This document shows positions 51,160 to 62,470 of a stretch of DNA of 64,000 nt, piece by piece. Under the pieces are notes generated by a model. That model did not search any database, had not been told where the DNA came from, and saw nothing but the letters and a program-made list of their open reading frames with translations. The translations under genes were made by a program, and so were the position numbers. The DNA is from Flaccisagitta enflata. Lineage: Eukaryota > Chaetognatha > Sagittoidea > Aphragmophora. Position 1 is the first letter of the stretch. Each line of letters starts with the position of its first letter. The DNA is taken from assembly GCA_965153355.1 (NCBI GenBank), contig OZ231127.1, positions 72,788,001 through 72,852,000 on the forward strand. Direction: 5' to 3'.

Positions 51160-52440
51160 GTTAAAACAATGGCATGGAGATTTCTAAGGGAGAATGACAA
51201 TGACTAGACCAAATGAAAATGAATATTCGCACTTCAGTGACTAAACCATAAGACAATGAAAATTCGCACAGAATTTTCTAAGGGAGAATGACAATGACAA
51301 TTCGCACTCCAATGACTACACCAACGGATTGCGTAGAAAGTTCGGAAACCCGTTTTTTATCACGTTTTGCTATTCCCCAATAGCCTCAAAGACATTATAG
51401 TTACAGTTTTTGCATATAACGACTTCGTTTCTGGTCGTTACGGTCTATTTCAAGCTATATAAAGCTATAGAAAGCTATCAAAAGCTATTTACAACTATTT
51501 GAAGCTATTCAAAGCTATTTTAAGCTAGTTAATATACATAAAACGAAATGTCTGTATCTGTCTGTCAGTCTCTCTCTCTCTGTCTGTCTGTCTGTCTATA
51601 TCTCTGTAGTTATCTCTCTATGAGAGACTGAGACCAAAACCAAGAGAATCGTTTCAGCACATTTGTTACATTGATGTTATCAAATCTCATGTTAAGCATG
51701 TTGGAGAATGATTGATCATTTTCAAACAAGAAGGAAAAAAATCAAAGAAGAAAAAAATCAAAAAGGAAAAAAATCATCATTTCTAAACAAGAAAAAAAAA
51801 GTCAAAGAATAAAAAAATCAAAAAGGAAAAAAATCAAAAAGGAAAAAAATCAAAAAAGGAAAAAAATCAAAAAGGAAAAAAAAAAGGAAACTAAGAAATG
51901 AAAAAGAATAAAAAAAAAAGTGAAAAATAAAGAATAAAAAATGAAAAATGAAAAATGAAAATCAAAAAATAAAAAAAAAATAAATAATGAAAAGTAAAAA
52001 GTGAAAATTAAAAAGTGATAAGTGAAAAGTGAAAAGTGAATTAAGAAAAATGAAAAATGAAAAAAATCATTATTAATGATAAACATTTTATATAACATTC
52101 TTTCTATCTTTATTTTTTTTTTTCAAATGATCACAAAAAATTCATAATGAGTAAAAAAGATGGAGAAAAAAGTGACAGCAATGACAACAAAAATAACGCC
52201 TCAAATGACGCCATATAGACGCCAAAATGGTGTTACGTTGCCATGGAGAATACCGGAAATGGCGTTACTACAGAAGTTGTTATGCAATGGGTTGGACTAC
52301 ACCAAATGAAAATGAATATTCGCACTTCAGTGAGTAAAGCAAAAGACAGTGAGAATTCGCACAGAGATTTCTAAGGGAGAATGACAATGACAATTAGCAC
52401 TCCAATGACTAGACCATGTGACAATAAGAATTCGCACGTT
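51160..52440. repeat. Composite repeat: duplicated TTCGCAC blocks around A-rich tandem DNA
   Basis: GGAGAATGACAATGAC, GACCAAATGAAAATGAATAT and TTCGCACTTCAGTGA blocks occur at 51177-51326 and again at 52297-52440. Between them are an 11-12-bp AAGCTAT(TT)N repeat (51440-51530) and an A-rich array of GGAAAAAAATCAAAAA and GAAAAATGAAAAGTG units (51730-52070). No coding frame. Confidence 0.7.
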
Positions 52441-52676
52441 AGTGACCAGACCGACTGACAGGCTGGAAAACAGAAAAGCAGACAGGCAGACAACAAGAGG
52501 AAGGACGAATAGAACGAGAGATTTTGAAAATCTGACTTGATCGATTAGTAAATTCGTGTCAAAATATGAAAATGAGCTCATGGGAAATGAGCACACTTTA
52601 CACACCTCTCCTTGAATCTCTCTTTCTCGCCCGCTCTTTGCCTCTGTCTCTCTCTCCCTTTCTCTCTTAGGCCTGT

Positions 52677-53712
<1,036 letters not shown>

Positions 53713-54254
53713 TACCACCTTGCTCAAAAATATCGTCTCACCTTTAGAGCTAATTTGTGACCAAACAACTTTAAAAAACACATTGAAATCAGTGTCCATT
53801 AGAAAGAGCAAGAAAAAAATCTTTAAAATGCCATCAAGCAGAGCTCAGTAGCTCGATTCGTTTAGATTTTAGAGCTAAAGGAGTAAAAACGTTCAGAAAA
53901 TATCATTATAAAATCATATGAAAATTGGTGACCATTGGAAAGAGCTTTGAAAGATCTGTCAACTGCCGCCAAGCAGATTTTTTCAGTACAAACTATTAGA
54001 ATTTTATTTCAAAATGAATAAACATAGGTAAAAAAGTGATCAAAGAGAAAACTGCTGGAAAGTTTGAAGAGCTGGTTGTACAAAATTGTATATTAATCCT
54101 TTATCTATGTCTTCCCAATTGAATACAAAGGGTATATGGTACCATAAGAGCCTGTACTAAATAATTGTGCAGAAATATATAATTTATTATGAGAAATAAC
54201 AACAATAAACAATAATTTTGTTTTACTGAGACGATATTTTTGAGCAAGATGGTA
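53713..54254. mobile_element. TIR element, TACCATCTTGCTCAAAAATA ends
   Basis: A 28-bp inverted repeat with one mismatch (CACC against CATC) bounds a 542-bp segment; TA stands at both edges. Inside, two diverged copies of a block around GTGACCATTGGAAAGAGC and GCCATCAAGCAGA lie about 130 bp apart. No transposase. Confidence 0.85.
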
Positions 54255-54496
54255 CTTTTCGGTTTTCAGTAAATCATTTTTTAAACATCTAAAAAAGAAA
54301 AGTGATCTGGATCTCTCCTCACATCTCTCTTGCATGTTTCTGACCGCGAGCTCGTTGTTCGCACTCAACAACGACTGAATGAATAAAAAACATCCTTTTT
54401 GTGGCCAAAATAAAAATCATAAATTTACATGATTGAAGGAAATATCAGTCATTAAAAAAATGCTTAAATCACAAGAACGAGGAAAGTTTGACAGAA

Positions 54497-55181
<685 letters not shown>

Positions 55182-55404
55182 AAAGACACACGATAGACGA
55201 TGTTTAGGAAAATTACATTATCGGAAGTACAAATGACAACAACAATAGAGGGTCTGTGTAACTGAAACCACGGTCATTTCATTTATCATAACCATGTTCA
55301 TCTAGATGAACTAAAGATGCAAAGAAATAGAGAAATAGAGAAACAGAGTAACAGTGCAACAGAAAAACATAAAAACAAAGAAACAAGTGGAAAGAGAAAC
55401 AGGG

Positions 55405-55526
55405 GACCCTGTTGGAAAAAAGTTTTAGGACTTTACAGGCTATCCCTCGGGGCGGGCTTTTTACAATTCCCTTACATTGTAATTGCAGCGTTCTCGTAAA
55501 TAAAATTCATTCATTCATTCATTCAA
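55405..55526 (+). mobile_element. Probable 3' tail of a non-LTR retrotransposon
   Basis: GGGACCCTGTTGGAAAAAAG, TTTTAGGACTTTACAGGC, TATCCCTCGGGGCGGGC and TAAATAAAATTCATTCATTC, ending in about five TTCA units. Three-prime tails of several invertebrate LINE families end in a similar 'GGCTATCCC ... AATAAAATTCATTCATTC' form. Only the tail is present, as expected for a 5'-truncated insertion. The exact clade cannot be told. Confidence 0.5.
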
Positions 55527-57357
55527 AATAAGAAACAAAGAAGATGAGTAGAAAAAAAAAGATAGACAGAAAATCACAGCGAGAAACAACGACTTTCACG
55601 AAGTAATGATCCAAGTAGAACGTGAGGAAATGAAAGAAGGAGAACGTTGCAACGCTCCCGTATCGGAGTGGATGGGAACGTGAACGAAAGGTAAACAATT
55701 TGAAAACAGATAAAACAAAAGGCCAAGAAAAATCGTTAAACCCACAACGAAAAATGGCAACAATCAAGAAAAATTCGAAGGTTTTAGTCGAACACCCAAA
55801 ATAAAGAATGTAAATGTACGTTAAAAATCTTCGGCGAAAGCAAATCTCCTTTGAAGAGGCCGCTTTTTAAGGGTTTGGAAAGTCAATATGACAAAAGCAA
55901 TAAAATGACTCGACAGCTGAAAAGTTGAGGAGTGAGAAGGGAAATGATTAGGGGGCAAGGGATAGTATGGTGGGGAGGCAGTCTAGAGGGGCGGGGTTAT
56001 TAAGGTAATAGGTCAGTTTTGACCAAGAAAGGGGGAGGGGGGTCTTGCGTGTTAGGATAGGAAACAGATGTAGAAGTATTTACTTGGCCAGGCAAGAAAC
56101 GGGGAATGGCTTGGTTACTCGTAAGATTAGGGCTGCCTGGTACGAAGGGGAAGGGGATTCAAACAAACTTTAATTTCAAGGAATCAGTAAACGCAAGGAG
56201 TGGCCAGTTACGAACGGGAGGGGTTACAAGGATGGGAGAGTCTGTTGTGCGAGAGGGGAAGAGGGTGGGAGGGGGGAGACTTTGTGAATATGCGAAGAGA
56301 TATGAGAGAATGAGGGATGAAAAAGTTTAACCGTCAGGGATGAAAATTTTGTGTAAGTGAAGGGAGTACGACCATGAGGGACGTATTCGGTCATATGAGA
56401 GGGGACAGATACGGAGGGTAATCTGTCAAAAACACGGGTAGAATTAAAAGGAAAAGCGAAGAAAATGAAAAATTCAAAGGTCATAGTGGTACTGGTTAAA
56501 AAAGTTACGTTTATTTAGAGTGAAAGGGGGTAATCGAGCAAATTTGATGAACCATCACGATGGGGCCGAATTTAACGACGGGGCCAACAAACAGGAAGAA
56601 AGACGAGATTGTGTGTGTGATAAAATGCGCGTCAAGGGTGGGATGCGAGTGAGAGCGGCGAAATGATGTTAGTCAATGATGGACAATTATTGCGATGCGT
56701 TGCATTCACGTGGGATCGTAATTATTACGCGTTAAAAATGGACCAAAGAGAAGCCCGCGTATACTACGCAAAAGAGAAGGGAAAGGAAATTAGGGAAATG
56801 AGCATTTCACGGCTAATACACACAAAGAGATACTAATAAATCATACTATCTAGTACAAAATAAAATCGGAAAAATGACAATTATGTTGTTTTGTTTTTCA
56901 AAAGCATAATAAGCATACTTCAATTAAATTCCATCAAATCAGCCAAACTGAAAAAGTGCTTTCCATGCTTCTAAAAAATCAACTGGTTTTCATTTTTGCC
57001 GCGATTATTTTTCTCTAGATAGTACTTTAAGTGACACACTTGTGACACCCCCAACAAGCCTAAAGATGGCCAAGAAAAAATGATGATAAAGACAAGCAAA
57101 TTGGGAGGTAGACATAATGTACCTTTCGAGAGATAGAAGAGAAAATTGATAGTGTTCAATGTACTACATAATGTAGAAAACTAGTACCAAAATGGCGAAA
57201 CAAGATGAGTACCAAAATTATGAAACAACTACACAAGATGAGTGGGAGAAATCGAATAGATGCGCAATAACTCTTGCCGTTTAACGTAGAAAAAGAAAAC
57301 AAAAGAAAGATAAAAAGAGACAAAATAATAAATGATACGGACAAAATTGCTAGTGAG

Positions 57358-57360
<3 letters not shown>
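55527..57360. other. Unassigned DNA
   Basis: G-rich patches at 55920-56060 and 56220-56280. No gene or terminal repeats recognised. Confidence 0.4.

Positions 57361-57447
<87 letters not shown>
57361..57447. repeat. (GA)n microsatellite
   Basis: About 87 nt of pure GA. Confidence 0.97.
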
Positions 57448-57451
<4 letters not shown>

Positions 57452-58391
57452 CGAAGGGACTCACTTTGTCACTATATCGGACATGCAGTCAGACATCAAC
57501 AAACTACCTCACTTTTTCCTCCCTCATTTTTCTCTTCATCTTTTTCTTTTATATTATCTTACTTAATCATATCAACGAAAAATTGATTGGGGGAGGAGCA
57601 GAGAAGTTCAAAACAAATGGACAACTTTACAAACGTAAATTTTGCCTCCCTCACAACTGAAACTCACAAGTCACCAACCGACCGACGGCTGAAAGACAAA
57701 TTATTCCTTTTTTTTATCCAATGAATCGAGAGAAAAAAAGAAGAAATACAGAGGCCAACTCTTTTTCTTTGTTATCCTCTTTCTTTTATAATTTTTAACC
57801 ATCACCACAGATATGAGTGGCGAGTGAATTAACCATATTTTTGCTTCCTTTTATTGACCGTCGGTAGCGCTTGCAGACTAATTAAAGCAAAACAAGACCA
57901 TTCTGTATCCGTCGCGTGCAATGGATTAAGCCAGAAATATACTGAAATGATTTGAAATGCATGACTTGAATGACTTTGTCAACACTATTCATCAAATTGA
58001 ACTCATTTCATTCATTGAATAAAATTGGTTTAAGATGTTAGCCTTAAGATATCTACAAGAATTTACTAATTAACCATTATTCAAATGTCTCTCAGTACAT
58101 GAATATTAAAAGGACCGCTCTAATGACTGATATTGCCTCAAAAACGGGTAGACCAACTGCCAATAGGCCAGACCGGTGCAAGAAAAGACAAATGGACGGA
58201 CTAACCGACCGGCAGAGTCCCCACTAAAGGGTCAAAGAGACCTCATTTTAACCACAGTGTTTTCAATTTTCACCTGTGACTTATTTATGGTCAGCCAATA
58301 GAAAACGGAATATAATTTATACACCACCGATTGTTTTATATCGTTTGCTATTTGCTCATAGACAGAAAAATAGAGGAGGAAATAGAGAAGC
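57448..58391. other. Unassigned DNA with a hairpin-element trace
   Basis: GACCAACTGCC ... GACGGACTAACCGACCGGCAG near 58151-58216 resembles the array part of the GTCGCG-hairpin family but lacks both ends. Confidence 0.35.
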
Positions 58392-58595
58392 ATGGTGATG
58401 GGGAGGACGAGTAGGAGCAAGAGAAATATGGGACTTTTGGCAGTTGAAAACATGGATGTAGGGGCCGCCACGCTTGTCAAGCGGGATGGGGAGACTGCTC
58501 AAAAACTGGTTTTGCTCAGAAAAAAGATCAATCCAAATATAGAAAAAATACAAAATGAGGTTGAAAAAAATCAAAATTCTTTACAGGTAAAGTAA
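58392..58595 (+). CDS. Possible small exon, unrecognised
   Basis: An ATG-initiated frame of 67 codons reads MVMGRTSRSKRNMGLLAVEN, then a predicted helical Lys/Asn/Glu-rich part (KLVLLRKKINPNIEKIQNEV). TTTACAG|GTAAAG at 58581-58593 is a good splice-donor context that would end the exon just before the in-frame stop. There is no homology I recognise. It may be chance. Confidence 0.2.
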   Translation: MVMGRTSRSKRNMGLLAVENMDVGAATLVKRDGETAQKLVLLRKKINPNIEKIQNEVEKNQNSLQVK

Positions 58596-59068
58596 TCAAA
58601 ACTATTTGTAGGATGTTTCATGCCACGGGATAAAGTTGCTTATATCAATCTCTTAAAAACAAAAATGATTTTAGGCCGCTATTGCTATTACGAGATATCA
58701 TGATTTGAAATTCAGAGGGAAAATGATGTTGAATGTCCACCATATCAGTACATACAAAACACTTAACATAATATTACATCTTTGAGCAGAGGCACATCTC
58801 TGGATGTGAGGGAGGGAGTCGTTTATCCTGAGATTGACGACAGTTGTTGTACTGACGCACCTACAAAACATAATTATTGGACGAAAAAGAAAAAAAAAAG
58901 ACGAAGAGCACCCACACCCGAGACCAGGCAGTAAACATGAGTGCAATGAACCTTACGAGAGGTCATATCAATCAAGGTATACACTTTTTGTGGACGGACG
59001 GATAACTTTTTCTGTAAAATGTTCTATCACAAGAAGACTGTATTCTTTCCCACAATAGCTGATTTCAG

Positions 59069-59370
59069 GCGTGTATAAAGTTGAGCATTCCCCCCCCCCC
59101 GGCGGGGGGGGGGGAATAAAATCAAAGGGTTTGGAGATGGGGAAAAAAATCAAAAGCTAAAAAAAAAGAAAAAAGGAAATTTTTGAGGATTTAACACTTT
59201 TGGTAGTTCCAAATGGTAGTCTCTGCTTACTACAACACATTTTAAAACTATTTTAACCTATAATGTACTGTTTTATTGCTTTGTGGGGAAGAAAATCATA
59301 GATTTTGTAACGCGACGCAACGCGTCGCGGGGAAGAAAATCAAAGGCAGGGGGGGAATAAAATCAAAAGC
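59069..59370. mobile_element. Poly-C/poly-G MITE-like element, copy 4
   Basis: GCGTGTATAAAGTTGAGCAT, (C)n GGC (G)n, AAATCAAAGGGTTTGGAGAT, TTTTGGTAGTTCCAAA, TTTTATTGCTTTGTGGGGAA, the palindromic CGCGACGCAACGCGTCGCG, G run, AATAAAATCAAAAGCCG. It sits about 90 bp upstream of the promoter-like region of the next unit. Confidence 0.75.
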
Positions 59371-59463
59371 CGCTCTGTGATATCTTATTTGCACGGGTCA
59401 TGCTATCTGAGTAAAAAAGGACCTGCCTCCGTTTCTTATTGCTCTCCCCGTGTGCGTGGTCGT

Positions 59464-59491
59464 CACGTGATCGTTCCTTTTCTTATAAATA
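59464..59491 (+). promoter_or_regulatory. Candidate promoter: CACGTG and TATAAATA
   Basis: CACGTG (59464-59469) lies 14 nt before a TATAAATA box (59484-59491). A start site would be expected near 59515-59520. This is the best core-promoter match in the window and precedes the two long frames. Confidence 0.45.
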
Positions 59492-59549
59492 CCAGTGTGA
59501 GCCTCTGCAAAGTCGAGAGTGTGCAATATGCGTTTGGGAAGCGCCAAGT

Positions 59550-59679
59550 GTGAGTATTTTGATGTTGCTAATTGATGCTGACCGTTGCCTATTGATATAC
59601 GACTGTTGCTTATTGATATCTGACGCTTTTATCTCTCTCCGATCCAATATACTAATTTGGTGTTCATTTGTCATATCAG
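59550..59679 (+). other. Candidate intron in the leader of the following gene
   Basis: CAAGT|GTGAGTAT at 59550 is a good donor. TACTAAT (59650-59656) is a perfect branch-point match and TTTGTCATATCAG ends at 59679 as acceptor. The intron would be 130 bp. A further acceptor, TTGTCTATCTCAG at 60063-60075, lies upstream of the first ATG of the long frame, so splicing into that frame is plausible. The short frame 59764-59892 (43 codons) lies between. Confidence 0.4.
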
Positions 59680-60147
59680 GTTTTGACGCGCACGTTTATA
59701 GTGGCTTCGTACAATACAAGAGTTTTGCATTTGACATCCGGTCTTATTATTAGCGCGCTCTCCATGGAGTCAGTCCATCAGTCCAAGAAAGAATCTCACA
59801 GTCAAAACACTTCAAACTTTCGTCAAAGTCCCGCCACAGAAGATATGAAGCCACGCGACAAACCCTTCCGTCATCCCATTCGCAAAAGTTAAGTAAAGGA
59901 GCATAGTTGGATCGGCCATCGATCGCCCAAAAGTGTAACAAATGATCATTGAGGATGACATCGACTAAGTCATACTTATGTCAAAAATTAAGGTTTAAGT
60001 TGTTAAGTCACACGCAACGTGATTCTTAACCAGTGTCCAAAGGCATTTATTCACCTATACCATTGTCTATCTCAGTATCAGTTACAACGGGTCCAACGAA
60101 CGCCGAGGCCGTCGGTGAAGTCGTTGCCTGAAAGGAACCAAGATAAA

Positions 60148-61860
60148 ATGTATTTCCAAGTGGCCACCGAGACTGCCATGTCTCGCGGTGAAGCCGCCAT
60201 CGAAGAATATCTTAAATTGCGCCGTGCAGAGGAACAGCGCCGTGCAGAGGAACTGCGCCATGCAGAGGAACTGCGCCGTGAAATCGATGAGAGCCAGGTA
60301 TATTGGGCTCAAAGTTCAAAAAATTCGACTATGAGAGAATTACTTCTTCTTTTCGAGGAGTCTCGCGCTACTCGTATTGCCGAGGCATGTAAGGCAAAGG
60401 ATGAGGAAGTGTTTGAGAAGTGGAGGTTGAGTTTAAGTTCACTGACCTTTGTGCCCCAAAGTAACGTGAAAGAAGGTCATTATTTGTCTCAGTTTATCTC
60501 CACCACCACTAGCCACGCCGTGGTTCCAGTGGTGGCTCCGTCTGTCCCTGCCACTTTATTAGTTGCTCCATCTGCGACTGCTACGTCTGTTGCTACATTT
60601 GCTCCTACTGCTACCTCAACAGTTGCCACACCTGCTAGTCTCCCTCCTGTGGTGGTTAAAAGTAAAACTGCCCCTGCTACTTCGATTTCTCCAGTTGGTT
60701 TGTCTGTTTCTGCTACATCAGTTGTCACGTCTGCTCCTACAGCTACCCTGACAATTGCTACACCTGCTACTTTCCCTACAGCCAGCTCTGAGCTTCCAGA
60801 GCATCAGCTACAACCGAGTCTAGATCCTAGTGTTACAATTATTCAATCCCCTTCTGATTTTTCCTCTGCTCCCCTCTCGAGCCCCAGCAACTCTGTATTG
60901 CTCCAGCTAACAGATTCTCAACAGAATGCCTCGTCGCCAAAGGCTACAGGTGACGAGGCTGAGGATTTCGCGCGGTTCAAGCCAGAAAAGGAAACCGTTG
61001 TGAAGTCGTCCGGCGACAGCAGTGGAAACGAGATTGCTCCTACAGTTCAAGTGGAGCCAAAGGTAAAGGACAATGTTATTGTACCATCTGAGTCGTCTAT
61101 GGTTTCATTGTCACTTGATTTTCAGCCACAGTTTGATGTTGAAGCAAGTGTCGAATTTGCTCCTGTATCATCAAAGCCAGCTCCAGCGACCAGTTACATG
61201 TTGTGCTGTACATTTGACAATTCAGTCTCTAACCTAGTTATTGCTCCAGCAGATCAATCGAGTCTCTCTGCACCTGTAAATGATCCCATCGTTATCAACC
61301 AAGGTTTATCCGTTTCATCTTCATTTGCTCCTGCGAGCCCCACTGCCCCAGATTTGCTCCATCAAGTCGATATCAAGCCATCGGTTACGTCGGTCCCACG
61401 TCGCCTCGGGTTCGAGCCTGACCGTGGAGGAAGCATTCACGGTTCATCTGAAGACACGGCGCCGCTACAGTCGTTGTCAAAAGATAAGTTTTGTATTGAA
61501 GTGAGTGACAAGCCTCAGCGTGGTCAGGATGATCCTACCGACTTCGATGGAGCGAGTTCTTACTCTCTATCTTTGCCGAATTTGTTTTCAAAAAGTGCTG
61601 CTTTTGATTCCCCATCCCAGTCTAAGGTTTCAACGTTGGTGGGCACGCCGGAGTTCGTTGCCTACAATCAAGTTTTAAGGATTGAGACGAGTCTTTCATC
61701 TCACCTAGAGTCACAGGAAATGGACGTCGAAGCAAAGGCGCTGAAAGAGACGCCGCTTCATAGGACGCCGCCAGAAGAAACGCCGCCCCTAAGGACACCG
61801 CCAAAAGCTAAGTTTAAATGGTCGTCACTACCAGCCAAAACAAGGAATGAGTTGAGGTAG
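60148..61860 (+). CDS. Unrecognised protein: coiled coil plus Ala/Thr/Pro/Ser-rich region
   Basis: From the first ATG (60148) the frame gives 570 residues; it is open back to 60007 without an ATG, so an upstream exon is possible. Residues about 14-49 form a coiled coil built from an 18-bp repeat (RRAEEQ, RRAEEL, RHAEEL). Residues 122-212 are Ala/Thr/Pro/Val-rich with a duplicated unit (ATSVATFAPTAT and ATSVVTSAPTAT, 45 residues apart). The middle is acidic and Ser-rich; the C-terminus has TPP repeats (about 534-554) and ends SSLPAKTRNELR. No catalytic motif, zinc knuckle, signal peptide or membrane segment is seen. A gag-like role is conceivable but unproven. The last about 35 bases lie in the left arm of the inverted repeat. 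It may be a host low-complexity protein or the first frame of a mobile element. Confidence 0.65.
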   Translation: MYFQVATETAMSRGEAAIEEYLKLRRAEEQRRAEELRHAEELRREIDESQVYWAQSSKNSTMRELLLLFEESRATRIAEACKAKDEEVFEKWRLSLSSLTFVPQSNVKEGHYLSQFISTTTSHAVVPVVAPSVPATLLVAPSATATSVATFAPTATSTVATPASLPPVVVKSKTAPATSISPVGLSVSATSVVTSAPTATLTIATPATFPTASSELPEHQLQPSLDPSVTIIQSPSDFSSAPLSSPSNSVLLQLTDSQQNASSPKATGDEAEDFARFKPEKETVVKSSGDSSGNEIAPTVQVEPKVKDNVIVPSESSMVSLSLDFQPQFDVEASVEFAPVSSKPAPATSYMLCCTFDNSVSNLVIAPADQSSLSAPVNDPIVINQGLSVSSSFAPASPTAPDLLHQVDIKPSVTSVPRRLGFEPDRGGSIHGSSEDTAPLQSLSKDKFCIEVSDKPQRGQDDPTDFDGASSYSLSLPNLFSKSAAFDSPSQSKVSTLVGTPEFVAYNQVLRIETSLSSHLESQEMDVEAKALKETPLHRTPPEETPPLRTPPKAKFKWSSLPAKTRNELR

Positions 61861-62470
61861 AATGATCGTCTCTCACTTTGTTAGTTTTTGGGTCATTGTA
61901 GTGTGTACAATATAAATCTAAAGGAAACTAAATCACTTTTGGGGCGCTTTTTGAAATATTTGCAAAAATGGTGTAAATCTAGTACATTTTTCATCATAAC
62001 TCTTTGTGATGATCTTTTCTGGTATTTTTGACAGCAGATTCGGATTCAGCGAGTGCTTTGCGGTTTGTTTGATATGTCACACTATGTATTTTTGAAAAAG
62101 AAATTAAAAGTTAATTTTTTCATCATATTGCTATAAAATACATTTATTTTAAATGATTTTGTAAAAAAATAAGTTTTTACTTCTTTGTCAAAAGTATATA
62201 GTGTGACATATCAAACGAACCGCAAGCCACCCACTGAGTCCAAGTCTGCGGTCAAAAATACTAAAATAAATCATTACAAAGAGTTATGATGAAAAATGTA
62301 TTAAATTTGTACTATTTTTGTATATATTTCAAAAAGCGCCCCAAAAATGATTTAGTTTTTTTCACATTTGTATTATACACATTACAAGGTCTCAAAACCT
62401 ATCAGAGTTGTAGACGATCATTTCAGGTCAACTCATTCCGTGTTCTAGCGGACAGTGTCGTGTTATTGTT
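61822..62470. repeat. Large inverted repeat, arms about 300 bp
   Basis: The left arm (61822-62126) and right arm (62153-62470) pair with roughly 80 percent identity. Matching blocks include GGGGCGCTTTTTGAAATAT, TTTTTCATCATAACTCTTTG, TTTGATATGTCACACTAT and GGAATGAGTTGA. The loop is about 26 nt. The arms include the end of the 570-residue frame (left) and the start of the next open frame (right). Transcribed, it would be a long hairpin RNA. Confidence 0.9.

Noticed and set aside
60019-60147. Upstream start of the 570-residue frame at 60019
   Set aside because: The codon there is GTG, not ATG; nuclear animal genes start at ATG. The first ATG in frame is 60148, so the earlier part is translated only if an upstream exon joins in.
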